Assembly (NCBI GenBank): GCA_029891385.1
Contig: CM057230.1
Location: 36,473,402 to 36,537,401, forward strand
Length of the DNA: 64,000 nt
Reading direction: 5' to 3'
Source: Erythroxylum novogranatense
Lineage: Eukaryota > Streptophyta > Magnoliopsida > Malpighiales > Erythroxylaceae
Part shown: positions 1 through 11,109 of the stretch, one piece after another
Layout: each line of letters opens with the position of its first letter
Numbering within the stretch: position 1 is the first letter of the stretch
Position numbers and translations under genes: made by a program
Notes under the pieces: model-generated
The model's database searches: none
The model's input: only the letters and a program-made list of their open reading frames with translations
Told to the model about the DNA's origin: nothing

Positions 1-3000
1 ATAAATCAATTAATTTATTATATTTTAATTATATGAAATTATATTTTAATTTACTAAAAGGTGTAATTAAATTAATTAAAATATTTTAAGAATACGTAAT
101 TAAAAAGGAAAAATATTTTGATGCATTAAAAATCACATAAGTAATAATTTTGTGTTAATAATCATTAATTAATTAATTAGTTAATAAGATTTGAATAAAT
201 CAATTATTTAATTATATATTGATAATTATGAATTATATTTTAATTAATTTTATTTAATTAAGTAGTTAAAATAGAACTTTTACTAAGCGTGACAATTTAG
301 TCATGCCTATGACTCTATAATAATGAAATTTCTTTTCATGTTAAGTAACTAACTAATTGATTATTTTATTTACAATAATATGTTAGTTTTAGTCAATCAA
401 TTATATATATTATATTTAATAAAATGAAAAATAAGCACTAATTCTATATAATTAATGAATGAATAGATTAATTATATTTTAATAAATTAGTACTTAGTTA
501 TTTATTTATTGAACAAAATGTTTTAAAATTATACGGGCATTAATTGGTTGTAAAAAATGCATGCTACCACCGTGCATGACAGTCACGCCTTTGAATATTA
601 AGTCACAGACATGACTACTTGCCTACGTATGTACATCCATTATTAATTATAACTGAATTAGATGAAAAGTTAATGATTAATAATTAAGTTATAAATAAAG
701 TATAATTTAATAAATCATTTAATTTATTATATTCCAATTACCATTATTAATCAAGTATCACATTTTCATAAATTAATTAATTAATTATATTTTAACTAAT
801 TGACAATATTTTAATTACATGAAATTATATTTTAATATACTAAATAGTTATAATAAAATTAATTAAAGAGATTTTAAGAATATCTAATTAAAAAGGAAAA
901 ATATTGCAGACGCATTAACAATAACATAAGTAATAATTACATGTTAATAATTAATAAGATTTCTATAAATCAATTATTTAATTATATATAGATTATTATA
1001 AATATATTTTAATAAATTTAATTGAATTAAAAATAAAATAGATCTTTTCATAAGCGTGATACTTAAGTCACGCATGTGACTCCTATAATATTATAATTTC
1101 ATTTCATTTTAATGAATAATCAATTAATTATTTTCTATTAATCGATAATATACTTAAGTCACTCTTGTGACTCCTATAATAATAATATTTTATTTTATTT
1201 TAAGTAATTAATCAGTTAATTATTTTGTTACTAATCAATAGTATATTATAATTAGTAAATTAATTTTTATATATTATATTCAATAAAAATGAAAATATAA
1301 TCACTAATTATATTTAATTAATGAATGAATAGATTAATCATATTTTAATAAATCAATGCGTAATTATTTATTTATTTAATAAAAATATTACAAAATTATA
1401 TAGGTATTAATTACTCGTAAAAAGAAAAATATGAATGTCACAACCGTGCTTGGTAGTTATATATTTGAATATTAAGTCACAAATGTGACTACTTGCCTAT
1501 ATATATACATCCATTGATTAATAGTATATTAATCATTATTAATTAACACTCAATTAGATGAATAGTTAATGATTAACAATTAATTAGTAAATAAAGTATA
1601 ATTTAATAAATAATTTAATTTATTATATTCCAACTACCATTATTAATCAAGTAACACTTTTTCGTAAATAAATAAATTAATTATATTTTAACTAATTGAC
1701 AATATTTTAATTACATATAATTATATTTTAATATACAAAATAGTTATAATTAAATTAATTAAAGATATTTAAAGAATATGTAATTAAAAAGGAAAAATAT
1801 TTCAGGCGCATTAATAATAACATAAGTAATAACAACATGCTAATAATTATTAATTAATTAATTAATAATCAATTATTTAATTATATATAGATTATTGTGA
1901 AATATGGTTTAATAAATTTAATTAAATTAAAGAATTAAAATAGATCTTTTAACGGCATGACACTTAAGTCACGTTTGTGAATCCTATAATAATATCATTT
2001 CTTTGTATTTTAATGAAATAATCAATCAATTATTTTGTTATTAATCAATAATTTACTTAAGTCACTCATGTGACTCATATAATAATAATATTTTATTTTA
2101 TTTTAAGTAATTAATCAGTTAATTATTTTTATTAATCAATAATATATTATAATTAGACAATTATTTTTATATATTATATTTAATAAAAATGAAAAATATA
2201 GGCACTGATTTTATTTAATTAATTAATGAATAGATCAATTATATTTTAATAAATCAATAATTATTTATTTATTAAAAAAGTTACAAAATTAATTAAGAGT
2301 TAATTGCCCTTAAAAAAACATGCACGCCGCAACCTTGCATTGCAGCCATGCATGTGAAGATTAAGTCATAGCCATGACTAATTACCTACATATATACATC
2401 AATCAATTAATAATATATTAACCATTATTAATTACAGCTGAATAAGATTAACGATTAATGACTAATAATTAATTTATAAATAAAGTACAATTTAATAAAT
2501 CTTTTAATTTAATATTTTCTAGTTACCGTTATTAATCAAGTATCACATTTGATAAATCAATTAATATATTATATTTTGATTACATGAAAATATATTTTAA
2601 TTTACTAATAGTTATAATTAAATTAATTAAAGATATTTTAAGAATATGTAATTAAAAAGGAAAAATATTTCAGACGCGTTAAAATCATTAATTAATTAAT
2701 TTGTTAATAATATTTGAATAAATCAATTATTTAATTATATATTAATAATTCTAAATTATATTTTAATTAATTTTATTTAATTAAGGAATTAAAATAGATC
2801 TTTTCATAGGCGTGAAACTTTAGTCATGCTTGTGACTCCTATAATAATAAAATTTCTTTTTATTTTAAGTAACTAATTAATTAATTATTTTTGTTGACAA
2901 TAATATGTTATATTTAGCCAATTAATTGTATATTACATTTAATGAAAATGAAAATATAGGCACTAATTCTATTTAATTAATGAATTAATAGATTTATTTT

Positions 3001-4742
3001 ATTTTAGTAAATCAATATTAAATTAATTATTTATTTAATAAAAATATTGTCAAATTATACAGGTATTAATTGCTCCTAAAAGAAAAAACATGCACGTCAC
3101 AACCGTGCATAGCATCAAATCTTTGAATATTAAGTCACAAAGTGACTACTTGCCTACATCTATATATCCATTGATTAATAATATGTTAATCTAATATATT
3201 ATTAATTGTACCTGAATTAAATGAATAGTTAATGATTAATAATTAATTTATAAATAAAGTATAATTTAGTAAATCATTTAATTTATTATATTCCAATTGC
3301 CATTATAATCAAGTATCACATTTTCATAAATCAAATAATTAATTATATTTTAACCAATTGATAATATTTTAATTACATGAAATTATATTTTAATGTACAA
3401 AATAGTTATAATTAAATTAATTAAAGATATTTTACTAATATGTAATGAAAAAGGAAAAATATTTCATACACATTAATAATAATATAAGTAATAACTATGT
3501 GTTAATAATTATTAATTAATTAATTAATAACATTTCTACAAATCAATTATTTAATTATATATAGATTATTATGAAATATTTTAATAAATTTAATTGAATT
3601 AAAAATTAAAATAGATCTTTTCATAGGATAATATCATTTCTTTTTATTTTAATGAAATAATCAATTAATTATTTTGTTATTAATCAATAATATACTTAAG
3701 TAACTCCTGTGGCTCCTAAAATAATAATATTTTATTTTATTTTAAGTAATTAATCAGTTAATTATTTTGTTATTAATACATAATATATTACAATTAGTCA
3801 AATATTTTTTACATTGTATATTTTAAAAATAAAAATATAAGTACTAATTCTATTTAATTAATTAATTAATAGATAAATTATATTTTAATAAATCAATACT
3901 TAATTTTTTTACTTATTACGAAGGTTAAAAATTATATAAGAGTTAATTGCGGTAAAAAGAAAATAACATGCACGTCACAACTGTGCATTGCAGTCACGCC
4001 TGTCAATATTAAGTCACAGTTGTAATTAATCATGATTAATTAACAGTTAATGACTAATAAATAATTTATAAATAAAGAACAATCTAATAAATCATCTAAC
4101 TTATTATTTTCTAATTGCCATTATTAATCAAGTATCACATTTTCATAAATCAATTAATATATTATATTTTAATTACATAAAATTATATTTTAATTTACTA
4201 AATAGTTATAATTAAATTAATTAAAGATATTTTATTAATATGTAATTTAAAAGGAAAAATATATCGATGCATTAAAATAACATAAGAAATAATTACATGT
4301 CAAAATTATAAATTAATTAATTAGTTAATAATATTTGAATAAATCAATTATTTAATTACATACGATAATTATGAATTATATTTTAATTAATGTTATTTAA
4401 ATAAAGAATTAAAATAGATCTTTTCACAAAGCGTGGCACTTTAGTCATACCTGTGACTCCTATAATAATAAAATTTATTTTTATTTTGAGTAACCGATTA
4501 ATTAATTATTTTTATTGACAATAATATGTTATATTAGTTAATTAATTATATGTGTTATATTTAATAGACAATTAAAGAGTATAAGCGCTAATTCTATTTA
4601 ATTAATGAATGAATACATTAATTATATTTTAATAAATCAATACTTAATTATTTATTTGCTTAATAAAAATGTTGTAAAATTATACAGGTGCTAATTGCTC
4701 ATAAAAAGAAAAAACATGCACGTCACAACCGTGCTTGGCAGT
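1..4742 (+). repeat. Long-period AT-rich satellite array, forward block 1
   Basis: Tandem units of roughly 0.75-0.9 kb made almost only of A/T words (ttaattaatt, tattttaat), with short G/C-containing islands that recur once per unit. One marker, similar to catgcacgtcacaaccgtgc, lies near 559, 1432, 2319, 3089, 3967 and 4715, giving spacings of about 873, 887, 770, 878 and 748 bp by eye. It is followed each time by a GTCACGCC..TGAATATTAAGTCAC..GTGACTACTT block and, further on, by a GATCTTTTCAC..GTGACACTTAAGTCAC block. No coding sequence is visible. The copies differ by many substitutions and small indels, and C/G positions in the islands are often changed to T/A. Unit boundaries are arbitrary. 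Confidence 0.85.
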
Positions 4743-4760
4743 CAACGACGGAGACATGTG

Positions 4761-4784
4761 GGGCCCAGTGGGTGCACTGGGCCC
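4761..4784. repeat. GC-rich hairpin in the hAT left end
   Basis: A perfect 10-bp inverted repeat, GGGCCCAGTG / CACTGGGCCC, is separated by 4 nt (GGTG). It sits about 15 bp inside the inferred left end. It may be a subterminal transposase site or a chance self-complementary sequence; the GC content stands out against the AT-rich surroundings. Confidence 0.6.
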
Positions 4785-5192
4785 CCCAAGATTTTAAAAG
4801 ATTTTTTATTTTTATAATATATATATATATTAATGGTAAAGAAACGTAGATAGCAGATATATATGTATATATTAATGATAAAGAAACGTAGATAGTAGCA
4901 GATGTGGAATGTCAAATATATATATATATATTAATTAATCATAAAGAAACGTAGATAGAAGAAGCCGCCGAACGTGAAAGCTAACTTGGATTTTCAAAAA
5001 ATTACTTCTTAAATAATTTTTTATTTTTAATTAATATATATATATCAAAACCTTATAAAAAAAACCCTATCTTTTATAGGGTTGCTCTTGTAGAAAATCT
5101 TAATAGAAGTGGTTGTCGTCAGTTCTCATCTGCTCTTCAGTGGATTATAGACAATCAGCTCTTGGATGGTTCATGGGTGACGCTTCAAAAAG

Positions 5193-5307
5193 GTAAGACA
5201 AATATAAAAGTGATAATGCGGATAGCGGATTGATTAGTTTTTAATGGAAAAAAATGTATTTTGAAGTTGCTTTTCCTTCGGTTCTAACTAATTTTTTTAT
5301 TTTGCAG
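5193..5307 (+). other. Putative intron in the 5' leader of the hAT transposase gene
   Basis: An AAG|GTAAGA donor at 5191-5198 and a TTTTGCAG acceptor at 5300-5307 bracket 115 nt of T-rich sequence. The transposase ATG (5310) follows the acceptor directly. Both sites fit plant consensus. The upstream exon (about 5080-5192) has no recognised coding content. Confidence 0.5.
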
Positions 5308-5309
5308 TT

Positions 5310-7365
5310 ATGAAAAAATACTTTAAAAAATTAAGACCGACTCTTCAGTCATCATCTTGTGATTTAAATCAGAATGTTAATAAAGCACCTCCAGCATCGA
5401 AGGAGGTTATTATTGAAGAACTTGTGATTGACTTGGAAAATCTTCCTTCCGATCCAGGATTGAGACTTAATATAATGGCGTATCCTCTTGAAAAACGAGA
5501 TCAGGTGCGTAGAGCTTATTTATTAAAAGGTCCTTGTCAACCTCGAAATCATAACTTTCCTCAAACTATGGATGGAGATCGTAAGCGGAGATTTATTGTA
5601 TCATGGTTTGATGATTTCAAGGATTGGTTGGAATATAGTGTTGAAAAAGATGTTGCATACTGCTTATATTATTATCTTTTTTCAGTTGATCGTGAAAGAA
5701 AGCATACTAATTTTGTGTCTGAGGATTTTAGTACTTGGAGAAAGAAAGCAAGATTAAGAGAACATGTAGGAAATCATGACTCTGATCATAATCAATGTCG
5801 AATTGCTTGTGAAAATTTAATGAACCAATCCCAATCTATTGAGTCGGCTTTTTCAAGGCAATCAGAGAAATCAAAGATTGAATATCGGTGTAGGCTAAAT
5901 GCATCAATAGGGTGTCTTCGTTATCTCTTAATGCAAGGGCTGGCTTTTCGGGGGAATGACGAGTTTGAGAATTCAACAAACCAAGGGAATTTTCTAGAAT
6001 TACTAAAATTTATAGCTTCTAACAATGAAGAAATTAGGAATGTTGTTCTAGGGAATGCTCCTGAAAATCTCAAACTTACATCACCCGATATTCAACGTGA
6101 TATCATTAATGCAGCTGCATTTGAGACAACAAAGGCCATTATTTTAGATATGGGTGATGATTTGTTCTCTATTTTAGTGGATGAATGTCGAGATGTGTCA
6201 GTAAAAGAGCAAATGGGAGTCGTCATTCGGTATGTTGATAGTTTTGGATGTGTCATTGAAAGATTTCTTGGTCTTGTGCATGTACGTGACACAAGTGCAA
6301 CTTCACTTTTAAAAGGTATCAAGTCATTATTCTCTAACTATGGCTTGAGTATTGTTAGCTTGAGAGGTCAAGGCTATGATGGAGCTAGTAATATGCGAGG
6401 TGAATTTCATGGTCTTAAAAGTCTAATTTTGAAGGAAAATTCTTGTGCTTACTACATCCATTGTTTTGCACATCAACTTCAACTTACAACATTCTTTGTT
6501 GCTAAAAGCATTTAAATGTATGTTCCTTTTCAATACTATTACTCGTTTGTGCAATGTTATTGGAGGATCTTATAAGCGTAGGATATGCTTGAGAAAACAA
6601 ATAGAGAAAGTGATGGCGGGAATTTCACGAGGGTGATAGAAAGCGGGCAAGGTTGAATCAAGAAATGACACTGAAAAGATCAGGAGATACTCGTTGGGGT
6701 TCTCATTTTGGTACGCTCATTAATTTGCTACATTTATTTTCTTCTGTCATTGAGGTTCTTGAGTTTGTTGGAGAAAATGAGAATGATGATTCACAAAGGG
6801 CTTAAGCTATTGATTTAATTGATATTATGCTTCGCTTTGAATTTCTCTTTATGTTGCATCTGATGATAAAGATCTTAGGAATCACAAATGGGTTATCTCA
6901 AGTTTTACAGAAAAAAGATGAAAATATAGTGAATGCAATGCATTTGGTTAAAGTATCAAAATGTCATTTGCAACAAGTTAGAGATGATGGTTGGGAGTCT
7001 TTATTGAAACAAGTCGTTGACTTTTGTGGTGAAAATAATGTAAGTGAGATAGATATGCAAGATAAGTTTATTGTTAGAGGGAGATCAAGGCGTAGAAGCG
7101 AAGACATGACGAATCTTCATCACTATCGTATTGAGCTTTTCTATTCTGTGATTGACATGCAACTTCAAGAGCTTAACAATCGATTTGATGAAGTCAATAC
7201 AAGTTTGCTTTTATGTATGGCATATCTTGATCCTAAAGACTCCTTTTATGCATTTGACATGGACAAATTGATTGAACTTGCAAAATTCTATCCATCGGAG
7301 TTTCCACCTATTGCTTTAATTGAACTTGAATATCAACTTGAGAATTTTATCATTGTATGGATAAG
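5310..7365 (+). pseudogene. hAT transposase pseudogene (TTF finger + DUF4371-type catalytic core)
   Basis: The first open segment (5310-6515, 401 aa) starts with a basic/low-complexity N terminus. A TTF-type finger region follows (about residues 55-130: YPLEKRDQVRRAYLLKGPCQ, later DWLEYSVEKDVAYCLYYYLF). The DUF4371 catalytic domain comes next (about 220-400) with NQGNFLELLKF, VDECRDVSVKEQM (a candidate catalytic Asp), GQGYDGASNM and HCFAHQLQL. A frameshift near 6500 moves the frame; homologous sequence continues in pieces (6510-6636, then about 6640-6800 containing DTRWGSHFGTL and an in-frame stop near 6804, then 6827-7365). The C-terminal hAT dimerisation domain is missing because the element stops at 7365 and the ORF runs into satellite. 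In the finger, the usual CYLF-type cysteine position reads Tyr (YYYLF). Family assignment is from motif memory; no database search was done. Confidence 0.8.
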
Positions 7366-9336
7366 AATTAAGTCACAAGCGTGACTACTTGTCTACATAT
7401 ATACATCCATTGATTAATAATATAATAATCATCATTAATGATAACTGAATTAGATGAATAGTTAATGATTAATAATTAATTTATAAATAAATTATAATTT
7501 AATAAATCATTTAATTTATTATATTCCAATTACCATTATTAATTAAGTATCACATTTTGATAAATAATTTAATATATTATATTTTGATTACATGAAATTA
7601 TATTTTAGTTTACTAAATAGTTGTAATTAAATTAATTAAAGATATTTTAAAAATATGTAATTAAAAAGGAAAAATATTTCAAACGCATTAAAATCGTTAA
7701 TTAATTAATTTGTTAATAAGATTTGAATAAAACAATTATTTAATTATATATTGATAATTTTGAATTATATTTTAATTAATTTTATTTAATTAAGGAGTTA
7801 AAATAGATCTTTTCACGGTATGAAACTTTAGTCATGCTGTGACTCCTATAATAATAAAATTTTCTTTTTATTTTAAGTAACTAATTAATTTTTTTACAAT
7901 AATATGTTATATTTAGCCAATTAATTATATATTATATTTAATAAAATGAAAATATAAGCACTAATTCTATTTAATTAATGATTGAATAGATTTATTATAT
8001 TTTAGTAAATAAATATTTAATTATTTATTTATTTAATAAAAATGTTGTAAAATTATACAGGTATTAATTGCTCCTAAAAAGAAAAAACGTGCACGTCACA
8101 ACCATGCATAGCAGTCAAACCTTTGAATATTAACTCACAGGCGTGACTACTTGCCTACATCTATATATCCATTGATTAATAACATATTAATCTAATATGT
8201 TATTAATTATAACTAATTAGATGAATAGTTAATGATTAATAATTAATTTATGAATAAACTATAACTTAATAAATCATTTAATTTATTATATTCCAATTGC
8301 CATTATTAATCAAGTATCACATTTTCATAAATCAATTAATTAATTATATTTTAACCAATTGATAATATTTTAATTACATGAAATTATATTTTAATGTACA
8401 AAATAGTTATAATTAAATAAATATATATTTTTAAGAATATATAATGAAAAAGGAAAAATATTTCAGACGCATTAATAATAACATAAGTAATAATTACGTG
8501 TTAATAATTATTAATTAATTAATTTATTAATTAGATTTATACAAATCAATTATTTAATTATATATAGTTTATTATGAAATATTTTAATAAATTTAATAGA
8601 ATTAAGAAATTAAAATTGATCTTTTCACAGGCATGACACTATAGTAATAAAATTTCTTTTTTAAGCAACTAATTAATTAATTCTTTTGTTGACAATAATA
8701 TGTTATATTTAGTCAATTAATTACATACATTATATTTAATAAAAAGAAAATATAAGTAATAATTCTATTTAATGAATGAATGAATAAATTAATTATATTT
8801 TAGTAAATCAATACTTAATTATTTATTTATTTACTAAAAATATTGTAAAATTATACAGGTGTTAATTGCTCGGCAAAAGGAAAAAGATGCATTCGACAAC
8901 CATGCATGGTAGTTACGCCTTTGAATATTAAGTCACGCGTGACTACTTAATATATATATACATCCATTGATTAATAATATATTAATCATTATTAATTATA
9001 ATTGAATTAGAAGAATAGTTAATGATTAATATTTAATTTATAAATAAAGTGTAATTTAATAAATCATTTAATTTATTATATTCCAATTACCATTATTAAT
9101 CAATTATCACATTTTCATAAATAAATAAATAAATTATATTTTAACTAATTGAGAATATTTCAATTACATGAAATTATATTTTAATATACTAAATAGTTAT
9201 ATTTAAATTAATTAAAGATATTTTAAGAATATGTAATTAAAAAGGAAAAATATTTCAGATGCATTAATAATAACATAAGTAATAATTATGTGTTAATAAT
9301 TAATAATTAATTAATTAATAATATTTCTACAAATCA
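7366..9336 (+). repeat. Long-period AT-rich satellite, forward block 2
   Basis: Continues the array interrupted by the hAT element. Marker islands recur near 8088 and 8887, with the AAGTCAC..GTGACTACTT block at 7370, about 8130 and about 8930. No gene is visible. Confidence 0.85.
9328..9336. repeat. Target-site duplication, left copy (TACAAATCA)
   Basis: The 9-bp TACAAATCA immediately before the inserted DNA is repeated exactly at 10090-10098. The uninterrupted satellite elsewhere reads ..acaaatcaattatttaatt, so one copy belongs to the target. Confidence 0.8.
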
Positions 9337-10089
9337 TTGGAGACCCCGATTACGATGATCGTCTTTTGTTGAACATAAATTCAATTTGCCGATCAAAGAA
9401 CCGAGAAAGCAACAGATTCACACGGTTAGTTGGAGACCCATTGATTCGATGTTATAGTTTTGAATCTGAGACGGTTCATCGCTTGCAACCCGGTGACGAT
9501 CGGGTTGGGGTTTTATTGTAAGATTTTGACGAGTTTTCGTTCTCTATTTGAGGTTTCTTATGCGGAATATCGAGCGATATGAAGATGGAATTGAGGCTAT
9601 TATTAACGGTTTGAGATTTTGCAATGCTTGTGGTTTCTTTGGAACACAAATTCAAACAGATAACTTCGGCTATTCGGCTTTATTAAATAGGAATGGAGGT
9701 GGCCATGGCAATTTTACTCGATTTTCAAATTATCAAGGATATGATGACCGCTTCTTCTTCTTGATCTCACATGTTTATCGCGAGGTAAATCATTGTTCGA
9801 TTATTTGTCCAGGATTGGCTCATCTGGGGTTTCGATTCATTTTCGCCAAGAGGCAGACTTGCCATTGATTGTTCGTTGAACTTTGGTCTTAGAACAAAAT
9901 GTCACTCCCTACATCCGTATTACATGATTTTTCTACTTTTTTTGTATACTTGTACTTGACCTGAATCTGTGGAGGTTTTCTTGCCGGTTTCTTTCCTTCA
10001 CAGCGCCATAGTGAACCGAGCACTAGGATGCCGATCCTATTTCTCGCTATTAATAAAATGGTTTTAATTTTGGCCAAAATTTTTTTTTG
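9337..10089 (+). mobile_element. 5'-truncated LINE (non-LTR retrotransposon) insertion
   Basis: 753 bp of balanced-composition DNA lies inside the satellite, flanked by the 9-bp direct repeat TACAAATCA. The coding remnant is the last domain of a plant L1-like ORF2 (RNase H). It is followed by a 3' untranslated stretch ending ..attaataaaatggttttaat, an A-run and then a T-run. 5' truncation with a target duplication and only the RNase H end retained is typical of target-primed reverse transcription. The tail being T-rich rather than a clean poly(A) is odd and may reflect later change. Orientation follows the RNase H reading direction. Confidence 0.65.
9548..9868 (+). pseudogene. LINE RNase H (RVT_3-type) remnant
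   Basis: The frame 9548-9868 contains EAIINGLRFCNACGFFGTQI followed by QTDN. This matches the plant LINE RNase H pattern in which AxxxGLxxxxxxGFxxxxxxxD includes a catalytic acidic residue. Further on, ISHVYREVNHC corresponds to the HVxREAN.xAD motif; here the Ala-Asp after Cys/His is lost. Upstream pieces in other frames (for example WRPID near 9440, FLCGISS near 9553) look like the start of the same domain, so the copy is frameshifted and inactive. The preceding reverse transcriptase is absent. Confidence 0.55.
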
Positions 10090-10098
10090 TACAAATCA
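10090..10098. repeat. Target-site duplication, right copy (TACAAATCA)
   Basis: Exact repeat of 9328-9336. Satellite sequence resumes immediately after it (gttatttaattatatatag). Confidence 0.8.
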
Positions 10099-10440
10099 GT
10101 TATTTAATTATATATAGATTATTATGAAATATATTTTAATAAATTTACTTGAATTAAGAAATTAAAAATAGATCATTTCTTAGACATGACCCTTAAGTCA
10201 AGCATGTGACTCAATAATCAATAATATACTTAATTAATTTATAAATAAAGTATAATTGAATAAATCGTTTAATTTATTATATTCCAATACCATTATTAGT
10301 CGGGCATCATATTTTCATAAATCAATTATTTAATTATATATTGGTTATTAGAAATATATTTTAATTAATTTATTCATATAAGTAATTAAAATAGATCTTT
10401 TCACAAAGCGTGACACTTTAGTCATGCATGTGACTCTTAC
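10099..10440 (+). repeat. Satellite, forward, internally rearranged
   Basis: Forward-orientation words continue, but the block between about 10213 and 10240 jumps from the GTGACTC island to the ttataaataaagtataat segment. Several hundred bp of a unit are therefore deleted here. Confidence 0.75.
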
Positions 10441-10968
10441 TATGTTGTCATTAATGCATCTGAAATATTTTTCCTTTTTAATTACATATTCTTAAAATTC
10501 CTTAATTAATTTAATTATAACTATTTAGTATATTATTTCATTTAACTAAAATATTATCATCTAGTTAAAATATAATTAATTAATTAATTAATGAAAATGT
10601 GATACTTGATTAACAATGGTAATTAGAATATAATAAATTAAATGATTTATTAAAGTATACTTTATTTATAAGTTAATTATTAATCATTAATCTAATTGGT
10701 TATAATTTATAATGATTAATATATTATTAATTAATTGATGTATATATGTAGGTAAGTACTTACACTGTAACTTAATATTCACAGCGTGAGCGCCATGCAG
10801 TTGCGTAAATTAATTAAGTATTGATTTATTAAAATATAATTAATCTATTCATTAATTAATTAAATATAACTAGTGCTTATATTTTCATTTGTTATTAAAT
10901 ATAATATAAGTATAATTAATTGACTAATTGTAATATATTATTGATTAATATAATATAATATATTATGT
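10441..10968 (-). repeat. Inverted satellite segment
   Basis: Reads as the reverse complement of the flanking satellite: tgcatctgaaatatttttcc and cttgattaacaatggtaatt are the complements of the forward words ggaaaaatatttcagatgca and aattaccattattaatcaag. It is a single inverted piece of about 530 bp inside an otherwise forward block. Confidence 0.8.
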
Positions 10969-11109
10969 ATAACCTCACTCGGATCGGAGAGCTTTCCCCC
11001 CTTTTCGCCCCACTCTTTGGTCTTGAGAATGTTAGTTTAAGAATAAGAATGAGTGATTGCCCTTTTCCGACCCTTACTACACAACCTAAGAGTGGACAGT
11101 AAAAAATGG
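10969..11109. other. Unidentified 140-bp insertion in satellite
   Basis: Non-satellite DNA of normal composition (cggatcggagagctttcccc ... cccttactacacaacctaag) sits exactly where the orientation switches back from inverted to forward. No ORF, terminal repeats or known family are recognised. It could be a transposon or LTR scrap used as filler during a rearrangement. Confidence 0.5.

Larger units (their letters stand above)
4745..7365 (+). mobile_element. hAT-superfamily DNA transposon, 3'-truncated
   Basis: Non-satellite DNA interrupts one satellite unit. The left flank stops in the ...ggcagtca word and the right flank resumes at aattaagtcac, so about 15 bp of the unit are missing. The left end carries a G/C-rich subterminal segment (GGAG..GGGG, then a 10-bp stem hairpin and CCCCCC) of the kind seen at ends of plant hAT elements encoding TTF-finger/DUF4371/zinc-finger-MYM1-like transposases. 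It is followed by three near copies of a word like taaagaaacgtagatag at about 4836, 4876 and 4941. The right terminal inverted repeat and the transposase C terminus are absent, so it cannot be autonomous. No 8-bp target duplication can be assigned because the right end is lost. Confidence 0.75.
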
